A stretch of DNA of 64,000 nucleotides from Takakia lepidozioides. Its lineage: Eukaryota; Streptophyta; Takakiopsida; Takakiales; Takakiaceae. Below are positions 19,771 to 30,856 of the stretch, in pieces. The notes below the pieces were generated by a model. The model was given only the letters and a program-made list of their open reading frames with translations, ran no database searches and was not told the origin of the DNA. The first letter of the stretch is position 1; every line of letters starts with the position of its first letter. The translations under genes and the position numbers were made by a program. Location: contig CM060732.1 of NCBI GenBank assembly GCA_030704615.1, positions 75,249,053-75,313,052 of the forward strand. The letters are read 5' to 3'.

Positions 19771-20657
19771 TTTCTCTCTTGCTCTGAGTCTCTCTCTACG
19801 GGAAGTAAAATAAAGTGACTTCTTTCTCCTTCGTATCGTAGAGGGAACCCTCTTCAGCTTAACTACCTCTCTCCCTCTAAGTGCAGAAACAAGAAAGACA
19901 AAGTGACTCTCGATTTCTTGCGGAGTTGCGTGCGTTGGGGATTGTCTCTAGAACCATCGGATTCCATCTCGCTCGACCGTTACACAAATGTCATTCTCTT
20001 ATTAGTGCACCTGCCTGCCATTGGTGGACAGCTGTTCGTCTGCAATGTAGTTATCGATGTCTGACGTATATCGCCCAAAATGAACGGCTTGTCGTTTATT
20101 TTGGGGGTTTCAATAATTGAATATAACAACGACAAATATTATAAATGAATACAATATTTTAAATAGAAAATTAGTTGGTCTGGCTGCTCAACTTCAATCA
20201 ATGCCTATGCCATCAGAACCATGGCACCATGAAATATGGGGCCATCTGGCGCACAATCTCAGACAAATATATGTAAGTGAACGAGTGTTTAAGGACAAAT
20301 TTCTGGATATTATACACATTCATCCTTGTAAGCCCACCCCACGTTCGTTTCACAGTTTGGACTTTCCACGTGCGCATGATCAATGATACTGTTATAAAGA
20401 TGCATTTACTTCATCTGCTATCCCATCCTCAGATCCTCACAAGCACACTTCTGAGAAGTTGGCTGGTTATTATGATAATTGATGACGTTCTGAATAAAGG
20501 TTTAACAGCTAACGAAATTGCTCCTAGGGATACTCTGTCTACAGGGCCCACATTAAGAGTAATTAAAATGGACGGCTGCATGTCTGGAAGAGCTTGATAG
20601 AGGCAAAAAATAACAAAATGTGCACAATCATCTTGTGTACTTTCTCCGCGATATTCT
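19771..20657. promoter_or_regulatory. Divergent intergenic region
   Basis: It lies between the ATG of the minus-strand gene and the first transposase coding sequence. It is AT-rich after 20,100 and shows no further copies of the 24-bp palindromes. A shared promoter is expected from the layout, but no TATA box stands out convincingly. Short frames at 19,881-20,120 and 20,117-20,597 do not resemble any family. Confidence 0.4.
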
Positions 20658-23600
20658 GTGCTCATTCTTCAACAATGTTTTGAAGACCTCAGTCAACAGA
20701 TTTCATTGAAGAGCTGCAATAGCAAGGGATCTTCGTACGAGAGGAGACAAGAAGCAGAGTTCTTCTCTGACGATAAACCAGTGCCGTTCTCCAAGGAAGC
20801 CCTTGACAATGGATTCGCAATTGTTCTGGAACATGTCTTGGCTACCCGGTTTGAGCTTCAGAATGGCTCCATCTTCTTGGAGAAAGAGGTGTACGATTTG
20901 GACGGGAAGTTGTTGAAATACTCTTTCCAAAACCGTGATGAGACAGCTCATGTCAGCCAGTGGAGAGTGCGCCCCGGTAGATACAGAGTGCTTGGGGGGC
21001 CACGGCAAAAGTCCCTTGGATCGTATGTGACGCCCGGTACTGCTGCTTCAGTCGTTGAAGACAAGAGGGAGGTGGTGGTGAATAAAGAACAGACGTCCTC
21101 CACTCCAATCGTTGAGCTTTTGGATTCGTCCGATGATGACATAAGTGAAATTCCGACTCCAGTCTTTCCTACTGTAGTTGTGGAAGCGGATGAAGAAGAC
21201 ATTTGTAGTGTCATTCCAAAACTACGGACGATGGGAGGAATGGCAGGTTTCAAGAGTGAGTTACGAGGAATTGATTGGGAATCTTTGAAGTAGGTGCATG
21301 TGAAGTTCCTGCCTGAAAGTTTTGATGGGGATATCCTATGCACGGAATGGACAAGAAACACGACGGGCATCCATGGTGCAGAACAAAAACATCCAATATT
21401 GAAAATGATGACAAGCTTGTTTTCAGGAGAACAGTTTGCAATGGACACCTTAGGTGTGATAATTTGAATTGCAGACACTTTCTTCAGTCTGGGGTTCATA
21501 ATCAAAGCGAGTGGGAGGGTCTCGCGGAAAATCCATTTAAGCCTGGGACTGCTCCTCCACCGGCAACCACTTTCGTTTGCAAATTCTGCAAACTTGTACC
21601 ATCATTCCTGGCGCTGTGTGGAGCAAGAATGTATTATGTTGTCCACCGTTTGAGAACAATGACAAGAGCTTGTGTGCATTTTGGTTTCCATAACCATCCT
21701 GTCTCAAAAGGGGATTACAGGAAGAGTGTTGAGACAGTATTGAGGTTGATTAAACATGAGTACTTGAGAAAACCCATCCGCCACAACATCTGCAATTGCT
21801 CTTGGCGCAAGCAAGTCATTTTTGGAAAGCCATATTTTGAGTGAAGGGGATTATGTGGGGACTAAACTTGACGGTCCAGCATTGGACATTGTCATGGATC
21901 ATTTCTCCACTTTGAGTTCGCCTAACATTCGTCATCAGATCAATGCATTGAGAATGGGCTCTGGGATCAAAGGCTACATAGACAACATTTTGAAATTGAA
22001 ACGACTGAGCAAGTACGACTACATCCGGGACAATGTTTTTCCAGGTCAAGGTGCCATCAAAGTATTTCTTTTCAAAATGTCGACTGTCGGGGAGGGAAGT
22101 GGGGTTAGCCTCGTGAAGTGGATGTAGAAGACTGGGGAGCTGCAGAATTGTTTTCTTATGCTTGATCATGTGAAACGAATAAAAGATTGGACGACAATGG
22201 CTTGTCATGTCTACGATCCAGTGTACCAACGAGTTATGACAATTGCAGTTTGTGACATGCAATCCGAGGATACGGAATCCCAGAAGCTCATATGGAATTC
22301 CCTGGTACGTGTTATGGGCTGCCATCTCCAAATTTCGCTGGTTTCATGGCAGATAGTGCTCAGGCAAATTTCAATGCTGTTCGAATTGTGTTCGGATCAG
22401 GCGACCCAAAAGTGCCAATGTCGGGAAGAGAGCGTACATGTCTATTCTATTCGTGAAGCAGCTAGTGAACAATGCTTATATTAGTTTTCACTTAAAATAC
22501 AAAAAACACCTTATGTTCACTCCAAATAGACTCCATTGGACACAATCTCTGGAGAAACATACGAAGTCGGACATCAAGCCAGAGATGCAGACATAGCACC
22601 GTAAATTGTGCTAAGAGTACAAAGATACTAGAACAATGAAGGAGGTGGACATTTTGTTCCAGACAATTCGTGCCTGGTGGTTCTCTTCTGGAGCTGCATC
22701 GCTTGAGAGTATGAGAGCATTGGAAGATTGGCTGGCGTTTTGGCACTTCCGGTACAGACAGTGGGGAGCAGCCATGACAATGGTGAGAGGTTTCTATTGC
22801 TTGCTTTATTCGTGCATTTACTTTCCAAATTTTGCTCTTCTTGCTTTCTTCATGTTGTTCTTTGTGCACTGTTCTAAAATGTGGTTCACCACTTTGCAGA
22901 ACATGTCCATTGAGGAAATGGCGGACATGCCATCTTGCAATTTGGCAGAGACTGTGCACAACGCATGGTTGTAACAATCTGGGAAACGAGGTCGGGATTT
23001 ATATGTGGCAACAACAAATGATCTGATACGTGCCTTGCAACAACAAACCAGATACTGTGATTTCTTGCGAGGTGGGGTTGGTGGCAAGGGTCCGGACAAA
23101 CATGAGTTGATGTTGCGTGCTACAAGCAGATCTGGGGATCCAAGCAAGATAGCACGGGCGGTGAGCATGTATGCCCAGGGAATGCCACTTGTTTCTAGAG
23201 TTCCATATCTTGAAGGGGAGGAGAGATTCGGCTCCTGTAAGAGAAAATTGAACACCCCACCTGGTTCGGAGTCCGATTTGCACATGGCAGACCGTGATAA
23301 CTTCTCGAAGCCTCGTGTTCCCCTGCATGACAAATCCATCTCCGGAACCTCCGGCACGACGACAGGGTCCAGCATCAAACACTGAAATGGTGTAGGAGAG
23401 AAACTACCCCCTTGATGTGCTGGAGTCCGCATGCCCCGACCACGTTTGGCACATAGAACGTACAAGTGCAGGGTCTCGTGTGAAATGTACAGCGATTAGG
23501 GCAACTAATTTCGAAAAGTGCACTTCATCTATATCCAGAGGCGGTGCCCGCACTCATGCTCCAACTTTCACGGGTTTGATGCGTTCATACGGCCAACCAG

Positions 23601-24640
23601 AAGCCAATAACCACAAGTTCTGGTTTTGTGCAGACGACTGTGGTAGATGTGTGCATGAAATTGTGCGTCCTTCCGTGGTGATGAAGCCAACTCCTCCATC
23701 CGTTTGGCCCGTCAAGGTGGAAACACATCTCACAAGTCAGGAGATTGCAATGCTGGAGGAGGCAGACTTTTCCCTTGCAAGACAACCCCAACTGCATGCA
23801 TGTGCTTCTACTTCTGCGTCCTCTCGAGTCCCTCCGGCAAATCCTCGCTTGTGGCCAACCAAATGAGATGGAAAGCTGGTTCGGCGTTTCTCTCCAACCG
23901 CTCAACATTTCGGCAAAGTGGAGTCCGCAAGAATGCTCCAAGCTCGTGTTGCAAGCTTGTCCGATCCAAGATATGGTCGGGTGTACACAATGATCACTTC
24001 GACAGCTGCTGTTCATGACAAGGCCTACGACATCACGGTTTCGAATTTCCCGAATTGCACATGTCCTGATTTTGTGAATATGCTATCAACCAGTTTGGGC
24101 AAGAGATGAAAATTCATACCCTGCAAACATTTGAATTTCATATTTTTGAAGATGATGGTTTGCGATCCCAAACGTGACAACTTCGTTCACCAGGCCACTC
24201 TGAGTTTCAATGAGGTCGATACTCTATTGCAACGGGATACAACACATAGGTAACATTATCTATCACTTCGTCTATCTCGAATGTGGTGAATGTGCAGTCT
24301 GGAATCTGCAATCTGAAATGTGTTTTTTATGGACTGTGAGTATGCAAAGTGGTATGTGGACGACCATGCCATGAAATGTGTAATTTGCAACATTGTCATG
24401 GAAATTCAATTCAAATCAATGCGTTTGCAACATCATTGTTATTTGGGGAGGGAGCAAGGTCTTCCTGTGGCAGCCTCTATGGCGCACATTTTGTGAGGAT
24501 ATTTTCTCGTTTTTGTAATTGTAAAAGTGAAACAAACATTTGTAATTGCACAATGTTGGATGCTACAATTGTAGGCCTTCTTGTACTCTTGATTGTTTTC
24601 AGCCAAGGATTCCCTGCATTAATCCCACGGTCATAGGACC
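20658..24640 (+). pseudogene. Mutator-like transposase with zinc-binding and SWIM domains, decayed
   Basis: Blocks in order: a charged N-terminal region (20,750-21,290); a Cys/His zinc-binding domain (CNGHLRCDNLNCRHFL ... CKFCKLVPSFLALCGARMYY ... CVHFGFHNHPVSKG, 21,430-21,715); a DDE-like core with MACHVYDPVYQRVMTIAVCD (about 22,198, first Asp) and GFMADSAQANFNAV (about 22,341, second Asp, in a shifted frame); helical insertion segments at 22,640-22,780; NLAETVHNAWL and DLYVATTNDLIRALQQQ (22,940-23,040); and a SWIM finger CTCPDF ... IPCKHLNFIFLKM at about 24,057-24,150. An intron probably lies at 22,783-22,900. Frameshifts near 21,340, 22,310 and 23,385, plus several stops, show it is inactive. 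Gene order and the SWIM finger fit the Mutator superfamily; the exact clade is not determined. Confidence 0.65.
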
Positions 24641-25090
24641 ATCCTCGGTTATAGGCGGCGCATGTTTATGTTGACGTGGCAGATGACAGTGCAGTGCCAC
24701 GTCAGCATTTGACGCCATATCAGCCTGCTGACATCACGCTCACGCCACGTCATTCCTGCGTGAGCGTACGCTCGTGCGCTAGGCTCACGCCATTACGTCG
24801 TTGAACCTGCGGGCTTCTGGACGTGCTCTGTGAGCTTTGGATGTGTGTGTGAGCTCTGCACATGACCATCCTCGGTTATAGGCGGCGCATGTTTATGTTG
24901 ACGTGGCAGATGACAGTGCAGTGCCACGTCAGCATTTGACGCCATATCAGCCTGCTGACATCACGCTCACGCCACGTCATTCCTGCGTGAGCGTACGCTC
25001 GTGCGCTAGGCTCACGCCATTACGTCGTTGAACCTGCGGGCTTCTGGACGTGCTCTGTGAGCTTTGGATGTGTGTGTGAGCTCTGCACAT
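24637..25090. repeat. Perfect 2 x 227 bp tandem duplication with ACGT boxes
   Basis: Bases 24,637-24,863 and 24,864-25,090 appear identical throughout. Each unit contains TGACGTGG (24,672), CCACGTCA (24,697) and CCACGTCA (24,745), which are bZIP-type ACGT core sites; the first two form the arms of an inverted repeat. A second inverted pair, ctcacgc and gcgtgag, follows. The block lies 240-690 bases upstream of a TATA-like element at 25,331. Confidence 0.9.
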
Positions 25091-25330
25091 GCTATACGTG
25101 GGATCTTCTACATGTTCATCTCTATTCTGATGCTGTAAAGCCCGCTCCTTCCGAGCTCTTACACCCCTAGTTTAGCGTGCACTTTTGAGGACGGGAGGAT
25201 CTCATTCAAGCACAAAATAAGCCTTCATGCAGTGCATAATTTCATCCATGCAGCAGGATGGATGATCATCCATGGTTCTCCAACATTGGAGAGGTTACCT
25301 ATTCACAGATTACCCATGTCTGTAACCTGG

Positions 25331-25338
25331 GACTATAT
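25331..25338 (+). promoter_or_regulatory. TATA-like box upstream of OSB-like gene
   Basis: The sequence gactatatagggag fits a plant TATA box and sits about 330 bases upstream of an ATG at 25,661 that opens a basic, transit-peptide-like frame. With the ACGT-box repeats upstream, this looks like a promoter for the OSB-like locus. No transcript evidence is available. Confidence 0.45.
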
Positions 25339-25660
25339 AGGGAGGACAGAAGGAGACCACCACTCCTCTGCATGTCTGCCCACTATTCGATGCCGCACAT
25401 CTCCAAGAGAAAACACAGAGCATGAAAGCAGAAGCCTGCTTGACATTATTCTTTGCAATTCAGATGGGAAGACACGATGTGATCTCTCACATGCCAGGCC
25501 GGTACCTGCACAGCTTGCATTTCGGCTACAACCCTTGATCCAACGGATTCATCGTATGCCGCGGCGCTGCAGCACTTCTATCATTGACCGAGAACAACCG
25601 AACCAAAGGTTGATATTTTTTGCGTTTGGATTGATTGGTCTGGAATCTACTGGTAAGGCG

Positions 25661-27780
25661 ATGGCGACAGTAGCTTTGAGACGTAATGTATGCGCAGTCG
25701 GGAATTGTGTTTTGCGCAATTCAGCAGAAACGAATGTGCTCTTGGCAAGAGGCAAGAAAGCGCACGAGATTGTTCGACAAGGCCGATAATTGGTATATCT
25801 GGCGCGTAGGTCAACGCTGGAGCATGGAGCAGCGCTGGCAGGAGTTCCTAAAATATTCTTCACAATGGTGGGACAGTGGCTTTGCCAAGGTGAGCTTTCT
25901 TCATGTAGGATTCTGGTATGATCGTATTGCGTGGACTGGATCGTATCTCGCTTTGCTCTGGAAAAACTGCTTTTACTGTCCGTATCGAAGTGTTCATCCT
26001 GAGCAGGGCATGAAAGTAGGATGCACAAGGTATTATTGTCCTGGAGCTTGCAAGGTACTTGGGAGGGTTGAGACTGTGGCTGCTCAGCTGCTCCCTGGTC
26101 GTTTTCACAGACCACTAAAAAAATCTCCAGACTACAGACATAAGCTGCTCGTTTAGCATGTGTAAGCTTGGACATGTTCGAGTGTTCCTCATTGTGTGTA
26201 GTCCAATTGAGCCCAGAGTGACTTGCATGAATGTTGTTAAAAGAGCAATAGCACTCCTCCAGAAAGGAAGTTGACAAAGTGTTGATGCTGTTCGGGCACA
26301 AAGGTCTACTGCAGAGCATGGAGCAGAGCTGGCACGAGTTTTTTAAGATCCTTCTCAATGGTGGGACAAACACAACTGCAAGGTGTGGCTTTCTTAATGT
26401 ACGATGTGAAGAAGTTTTCTACCCTGCAAATGTGGGCTCTTCCTGTTAGTAGCATGATTTGGTATTTGCCCTGGTGTTTACAAGGTCCTTGGGAGAGTCA
26501 GCAGCTTGGTCTTAGGAGGCTGAGTTTACATCTATGTCTGATCAGCTGCACCGTGGTGGTTCTCCTCACAGACCAATCCGAGTTCACCTGACTACAGACA
26601 CAAGCAGCACACACAAGAGGTCCTTTTGGGTTGATGGGCGGTTGACTCCTCCATGGTTGAAGGAAAAGCTAGGTGCCATGACACAAGGCCAAGGACAAAA
26701 TGGTGCGCCTTCTTCTTCAACCCATTTCAACCTGTTTGACCCTCTTATGGGAGTCGTCCCTACTTTTTCATGTTGAAATCTGCAAGTTAGCCCGTTGGGT
26801 GGATCTATGGTGGATTGGATGGATTTTGACATGTTACTGCCAATGTGGCAACAGGAAAGCATCCAAAAACAGATAACTTGGACGAGGAGAAGCTTTGGAC
26901 GGAATATTTTTCGGACCCCAGTCAATTGTGGGACAATCAAGGCAAAAAGGTAAATGCTTGTTTGACTACAGAGAGAAGCAGACGCAATCAGCATAGGAAC
27001 CAGTGCGTTATGAGTAGGGTTGGGGTGTTTGCTACGACAAATCTAGGCCGTCATTGTGAGCTGCTAGCTGCAAGGTGAGGATGTTTGCATGATTTGTGCA
27101 GAGGCAGGGATAGCTGAAGGAGCAGGGATATAGTGTGGGTCCAGATTCATCCAAGAGGGCCGGATTTCAAGCACAAGATTACCTTATGGTTTCCTGTGGA
27201 TCGATAGCTACAAGAGACCTGCATGGGTAGATGGGAAGCAGCAGTGGCCACGGCACAGTTGATAAAATTAGGCACTGCTGATGAAGGCACCTTCTTCAAC
27301 ACATTTCAGCCTCTTTTGGTCTCTTATCAGAGTCATCCCTAATTTTTCATGTTAAATTCTGCAAGTTAGCTTGTGGGTGGATCTATGGTGGTTTCGATTG
27401 ATTTTGACATGTTACTGCCAATTTGGCAACAGGAAAGAATCCAAAAACGGATAACAGAAACGAGGAGAAGTTTTGGAAGGAATATTTTCCAACCCCAGTC
27501 AATGGTTGGACAATCGATGCAGAAAGGTGAATACCTGTTAGATTACAGATAGAAGTAGATGCAATTCAGCATAGGAACTAGTTTGTTATGAAAAGGGTTG
27601 ACGGTTTTGCTAGAACAAATTTAGGCTGTCATTGTCAGCTGCTAGCAGCAAGACGAGGATGTATGCATGATTTATGGAGAGGCACGGACACTGAAGGAGC
27701 AGGGATAGAGTGTGGGTCCAGATGCATCCAAGAGGGCCGGATTTCAAGCACAAGATTACCTGTAATCCCCTGTGGATCTC
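25661..27780 (+). pseudogene. OSB-like organellar ssDNA-binding protein remnant (four PDF-motif units)
   Basis: OSB proteins bind single-stranded organellar DNA through PDF motifs. The locus opens with ATG at 25,661 and MATVALRRNV, basic and possibly organelle-targeting. Four first-half motif blocks follow: RWQEFLKYSSQWWDSGFAK (about 25,831, then GTGAGC); a shifted WHEFF ... PSQWWDKHNCK (about 26,327); EEKLWTEYFSDPSQLWDN (about 26,887, then GTAAAT); and EEKFWKEYF (about 27,456, shifted by a missing T). Each is followed, after an intron-like gap, by a second half: SPDYRHK (about 26,130), PDYRHKQHTQE (about 26,590, then LTPPWLKEKLGAM), HPRGPDFKHK (about 27,150) and HPRGPDFKHK (27,725). No SSB/OB domain is visible. 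Frameshifts mark it as decayed, although the last unit is in frame with the PPR gene. Confidence 0.6.
26708..27770. repeat. Diverged tandem duplication, about 580 bp period
   Basis: About 26,708-27,190 aligns with 27,288-27,770: the same cttcttcaac start, the gacatgttactgccaat segment, the exon block ending in WDN, and the exon ending HPRGPDFKHK. The copies differ by scattered substitutions and small indels, so the duplication is old. It duplicates one whole PDF-motif unit including its intron. Confidence 0.8.
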
Positions 27781-30700
27781 GACCATGACCACAGCTTGCC
27801 AAAAAGGACAAAGAGAGGGAGTCCACAATGCCTCTTCTGGCCCTTCTGGAAATGTGAGGATGCTATGTGAGGCAGGGCAACTGAAAGAGGCTCTTCAGAC
27901 TTTAAACCAAGGAGGCATTTCAGCAGATTCAGATACTTATGTTTGTCTCTTGCATAAGTGCATCAAGATGAAAGGCTTGGAGGCTGGAAAGCAGGTGCAT
28001 GCTCACATTATCCAAAGTGGATTCAAGCCAAACGTTTTCCTACACAACACCCTTGTCAACATGTATGTTAAGTGCGGGAGCATCATGGATGCTCATCAAG
28101 TGTTCAGCAGAATGCCTCAACGACATTTGATCATGATGGCAGGATTTACCAAGCATGGGTGTGATAGGAATGCTTTGGAGACCTATGAGCAAATGATGCG
28201 GGAAGGGGTGAAGCCCAACCAGATCACATTTGTTTGCGTTTCCAGTGCGTGTGCGAGCCTGGCAGCCCTGGAAAAGGGGAAAGCGGTCCATGGTGACATC
28301 GTCAAATCTGGAATTGTACCAGATGTCATTCTGAACAATACCCTCGTGGACATGTATGCCAAATGTGGGTGCATCAAGAATGCAAAGGGAGTGTTTGACA
28401 ATATGGCTGAACGGGATGTGGTGTCGTGGAATGCGATGATTGCAGGATATGCACAGCAGAGGCACGGGATGGAGGCTTTGGAGACCTATGAGCAAATGAT
28501 GCGGGAAGGGGTGAAGCCCGACCATATCACGTTTGTTTCAGTTTGCAATGCGTGTGCGAGCCTGGCAGTCCTGGAAAAGGGCAAAGAGGTCCATGGTGAC
28601 ATCGTCAAAGCTGGAATTGTACCAAATGTCATTCTGAACAATACACTCGTGGACATGTATTGCAAATGTTGGTGCATCGAGGATGCAAAGGGAGTGTTCA
28701 ACAATATGGCTAAACGAAATGTGGTGTCGTGGAGCGCGATGATCGCTGGATATGCACAGCAGGGGCGCGGGATGGAGGCTTTGGAGACTTATGAGCAAAT
28801 GATGCGGGAAGGGGTGAAGCCCGACCATGTCACGTTTGTGTCCGTGTGCAATGCATGTGCGAGCCTGACAGCCCTGGAAAAGGGCAAAGAGGTCCATGGT
28901 GACATCGTCAAAGCTGGAATTGTACCAGATGTCATTCTGAACAGTACCCTCGTGGACATGTATGCCAAATGTGGGTGCATCGAGGATGCAAAGGGAGTGT
29001 TCAACAATATGGCTGAACGAAATGTGGTGTCGTGGAGCGCGATGATCGCAGGATATGGACAGCAGGGGCGCAGGACGGAGGCTTTGGAGGCCTATGAGCA
29101 AATGGTGCAGGAAGGGGTGAAGCCCAACCAGATCACGTTTGTGTCCGTTTGCAATGCATGTGCAAGCCTGGCAGCCCTGGAAAAGGGCAAAGAGGTCCAT
29201 GGTGACATCGTCAAAGCTGGAATTGTGGCAGATGTCATTCTGAACAGCACCCTGGTGGACATGTATGCCAAATGTGGGTGCATTGAGGATGCAAAGGGGG
29301 TGTTCGAGAATATGGCTCAACGAAATGTGGTGTCGTGGAGCGCGATGATTGCAGGATATGCACAGCAGGGGCGCGGGATGGAGGCTTTGGAGACCTATGA
29401 GCAAATGGTACGGGAAGGGGTGAAGCCCAACCACATCACGTTTGTTTGCGTTTGCAAGGCGTGTGCAAACCTGGCGGTCCTGGAACAGGGCAAAGATGTC
29501 CATGGTGACATTGTGAAAGCTGGAATTATGCCAGATGTCATTCTGAACAATGCCCTCGTGGACATGTATTGCAAATGTGGGAGCATTGAGGATGCAAAGG
29601 GAGTGTTCGATAATATGGCTGAACGAGATGTGGTGTCGTGGACCGCAATGATCGCAGGATATGCTCAGCAGAGGCACGGAATGGCGGCTTTGGAGACCTA
29701 TGAGCAAATGGTGTGGGAAGGGGTGAAGCCCAACCACATCCCGTTATTTTGCGTTTGCAATGCTTGTGCGAGCCTTGCAGCCCTGGAAAAGGGCAAAGAG
29801 GTCCATGATGACATCGTCAAAGCTGGAATTGTACCAGATGTCATTCTGAACAATACCCTCGTCAACATGTATTGCAAATGTGGGAGCATCAAGGATGCAA
29901 AGGGAGTGTTTGACAATTTGGCCAAACAAGATGTGGTGTCATGGAGCGCGATGATCGCAGGATATGCCCAGCATGGTTGTCATAGGGAGGCCCTGCAACT
30001 ATTTGAAGGAATGCAAAAGGAAGGCTTGAAGCCAGACAGTATCACATTTATTTGTGTTCTCTCTGCATGCAGCCATGTTGGCCTACTGTATGAAGGAATA
30101 TGCTACTTTGATTCCCTGAGTCAAGATCATGGTGTCACTCCGACAGTAAAGCACTTTGGCTGCATGGTGGACCTTCTTGGACGTGCAGGGAGATTGGATG
30201 AGGCAGAGGACCTCATTAATAAAATGCCAATCAAACCAGATGCTGTGGTGTGGAAGGCCTTGCTTGGTGCCTGCCGAATCCATGGCAATGTGGAGATGGC
30301 TGAACGTGCAGCAACATCTATTCTCAAGTGGGATGAACAGGATGCTGCGACTTACGCGTTGCTATCAAACATCTATGCCACAGGTGGCAGGTGGGACGAT
30401 AGTGCAAAGGTGAGAAAAATGATGATGGTCAGAGGGATTAGAAAGGAGCCAGGTCACTGCTGCATTGAGGTTGGCAACAGGGTGCACACCTTTGTTGTAG
30501 ATGACAAATTGCATCCCAAAATTAAGGAAATCCATGCTGAGCTGAGAAGATTGTCTGGGGAGATGAAGGAGGCAGGGTATGTGCCTGACACACACTTTGT
30601 ATTGCATGATGTGGGGGAGGAGCAAAATGGATTTTCTCTTTGCCACCACAGTGAGAAGCTGGCCATTGGTTTTGGGCTGATCAGCACGGCCCCTAGGACA

Positions 30701-30856
30701 CCTCTCCGTCTGATCAAGAATCTTCGTGTGTGTGGTGACTGCCACAGCTCCACCAAGTTCATCTCAAAGATTGTTGGCCGAGCAATTATTGTACGGGATG
30801 CTAACCGCTTTCACCACTTTGAAGATGGGGTCTGTTCTTGTGAGGATTACTGGTGA
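27722..30856 (+). CDS. PPR protein of the PLS-DYW class (C-to-U RNA editing factor type)
   Basis: An intronless frame of about 1,044 codons from the first ATG (27,722); an ATG at 27,785 is an alternative start that drops an upstream GPDFKHK segment. After about 50 residues come PPR motifs in P-L-S triplets, six of them as near-identical 101-residue units (28,171-29,990), then a final degenerate triplet, E1/E2 motifs and a complete DYW domain. The DYW domain has the PG-box region (EPGHCCIEV), the deaminase signature HHSEKLAIGFG (His and Glu at about 30,647-30,655), the zinc ligands CGDCHSSTKF, and the C-terminal CEDYW. DYW proteins convert C to U in organellar transcripts at sites selected by the PPR array. 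No clear transit peptide is visible. No break was found. Confidence 0.93.
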   Translation: MHPRGPDFKHKITCNPLWISTMTTACQKGQREGVHNASSGPSGNVRMLCEAGQLKEALQTLNQGGISADSDTYVCLLHKCIKMKGLEAGKQVHAHIIQSGFKPNVFLHNTLVNMYVKCGSIMDAHQVFSRMPQRHLIMMAGFTKHGCDRNALETYEQMMREGVKPNQITFVCVSSACASLAALEKGKAVHGDIVKSGIVPDVILNNTLVDMYAKCGCIKNAKGVFDNMAERDVVSWNAMIAGYAQQRHGMEALETYEQMMREGVKPDHITFVSVCNACASLAVLEKGKEVHGDIVKAGIVPNVILNNTLVDMYCKCWCIEDAKGVFNNMAKRNVVSWSAMIAGYAQQGRGMEALETYEQMMREGVKPDHVTFVSVCNACASLTALEKGKEVHGDIVKAGIVPDVILNSTLVDMYAKCGCIEDAKGVFNNMAERNVVSWSAMIAGYGQQGRRTEALEAYEQMVQEGVKPNQITFVSVCNACASLAALEKGKEVHGDIVKAGIVADVILNSTLVDMYAKCGCIEDAKGVFENMAQRNVVSWSAMIAGYAQQGRGMEALETYEQMVREGVKPNHITFVCVCKACANLAVLEQGKDVHGDIVKAGIMPDVILNNALVDMYCKCGSIEDAKGVFDNMAERDVVSWTAMIAGYAQQRHGMAALETYEQMVWEGVKPNHIPLFCVCNACASLAALEKGKEVHDDIVKAGIVPDVILNNTLVNMYCKCGSIKDAKGVFDNLAKQDVVSWSAMIAGYAQHGCHREALQLFEGMQKEGLKPDSITFICVLSACSHVGLLYEGICYFDSLSQDHGVTPTVKHFGCMVDLLGRAGRLDEAEDLINKMPIKPDAVVWKALLGACRIHGNVEMAERAATSILKWDEQDAATYALLSNIYATGGRWDDSAKVRKMMMVRGIRKEPGHCCIEVGNRVHTFVVDDKLHPKIKEIHAELRRLSGEMKEAGYVPDTHFVLHDVGEEQNGFSLCHHSEKLAIGFGLISTAPRTPLRLIKNLRVCGDCHSSTKFISKIVGRAIIVRDANRFHHFEDGVCSCEDYW
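28171..29990 (+). repeat. Six 303-bp tandem repeats inside the PPR gene
   Basis: Each unit encodes one P-L-S triplet from ALETYEQMMREGVKP to MIAGYAQQRHGME. Units begin near 28,171, 28,474, 28,777, 29,080, 29,383 and 29,686, exactly 303 bases apart. By eye they differ at only a few per cent of positions, far less than PPR repeats within one protein usually do, implying recent amplification or gene conversion. The antisense strand also stays open for long stretches because of this repetition. Confidence 0.92.

Larger units (their letters stand above)
15005..24640. mobile_element. Large DNA transposon with divergent MTase and SWIM-transposase genes (inferred)
   Basis: Two divergent genes flank an intergenic region at 19,771-20,657. 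Leftward is an intron-containing gene with a ParB-like domain and a probable DNA methyltransferase domain. Rightward is a Mutator-like transposase with a SWIM finger. Both are decayed and carry no host-like homology that I recognise. A CACTA element ends inside the last leftward exon, so the left terminus of this unit is lost. The right terminus is uncertain and is placed where transposase homology fades, just before the 227 bp tandem repeat. Treating both genes as one element is inference from their arrangement. Confidence 0.5.

Noticed and set aside
28538-29737. 399-codon antisense frame within the PPR gene
   Set aside because: It mirrors the 303-bp repeats; the period is a multiple of three, so absence of stops in one unit keeps the whole strand open. 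Its peptide is repetitive and meaningless.
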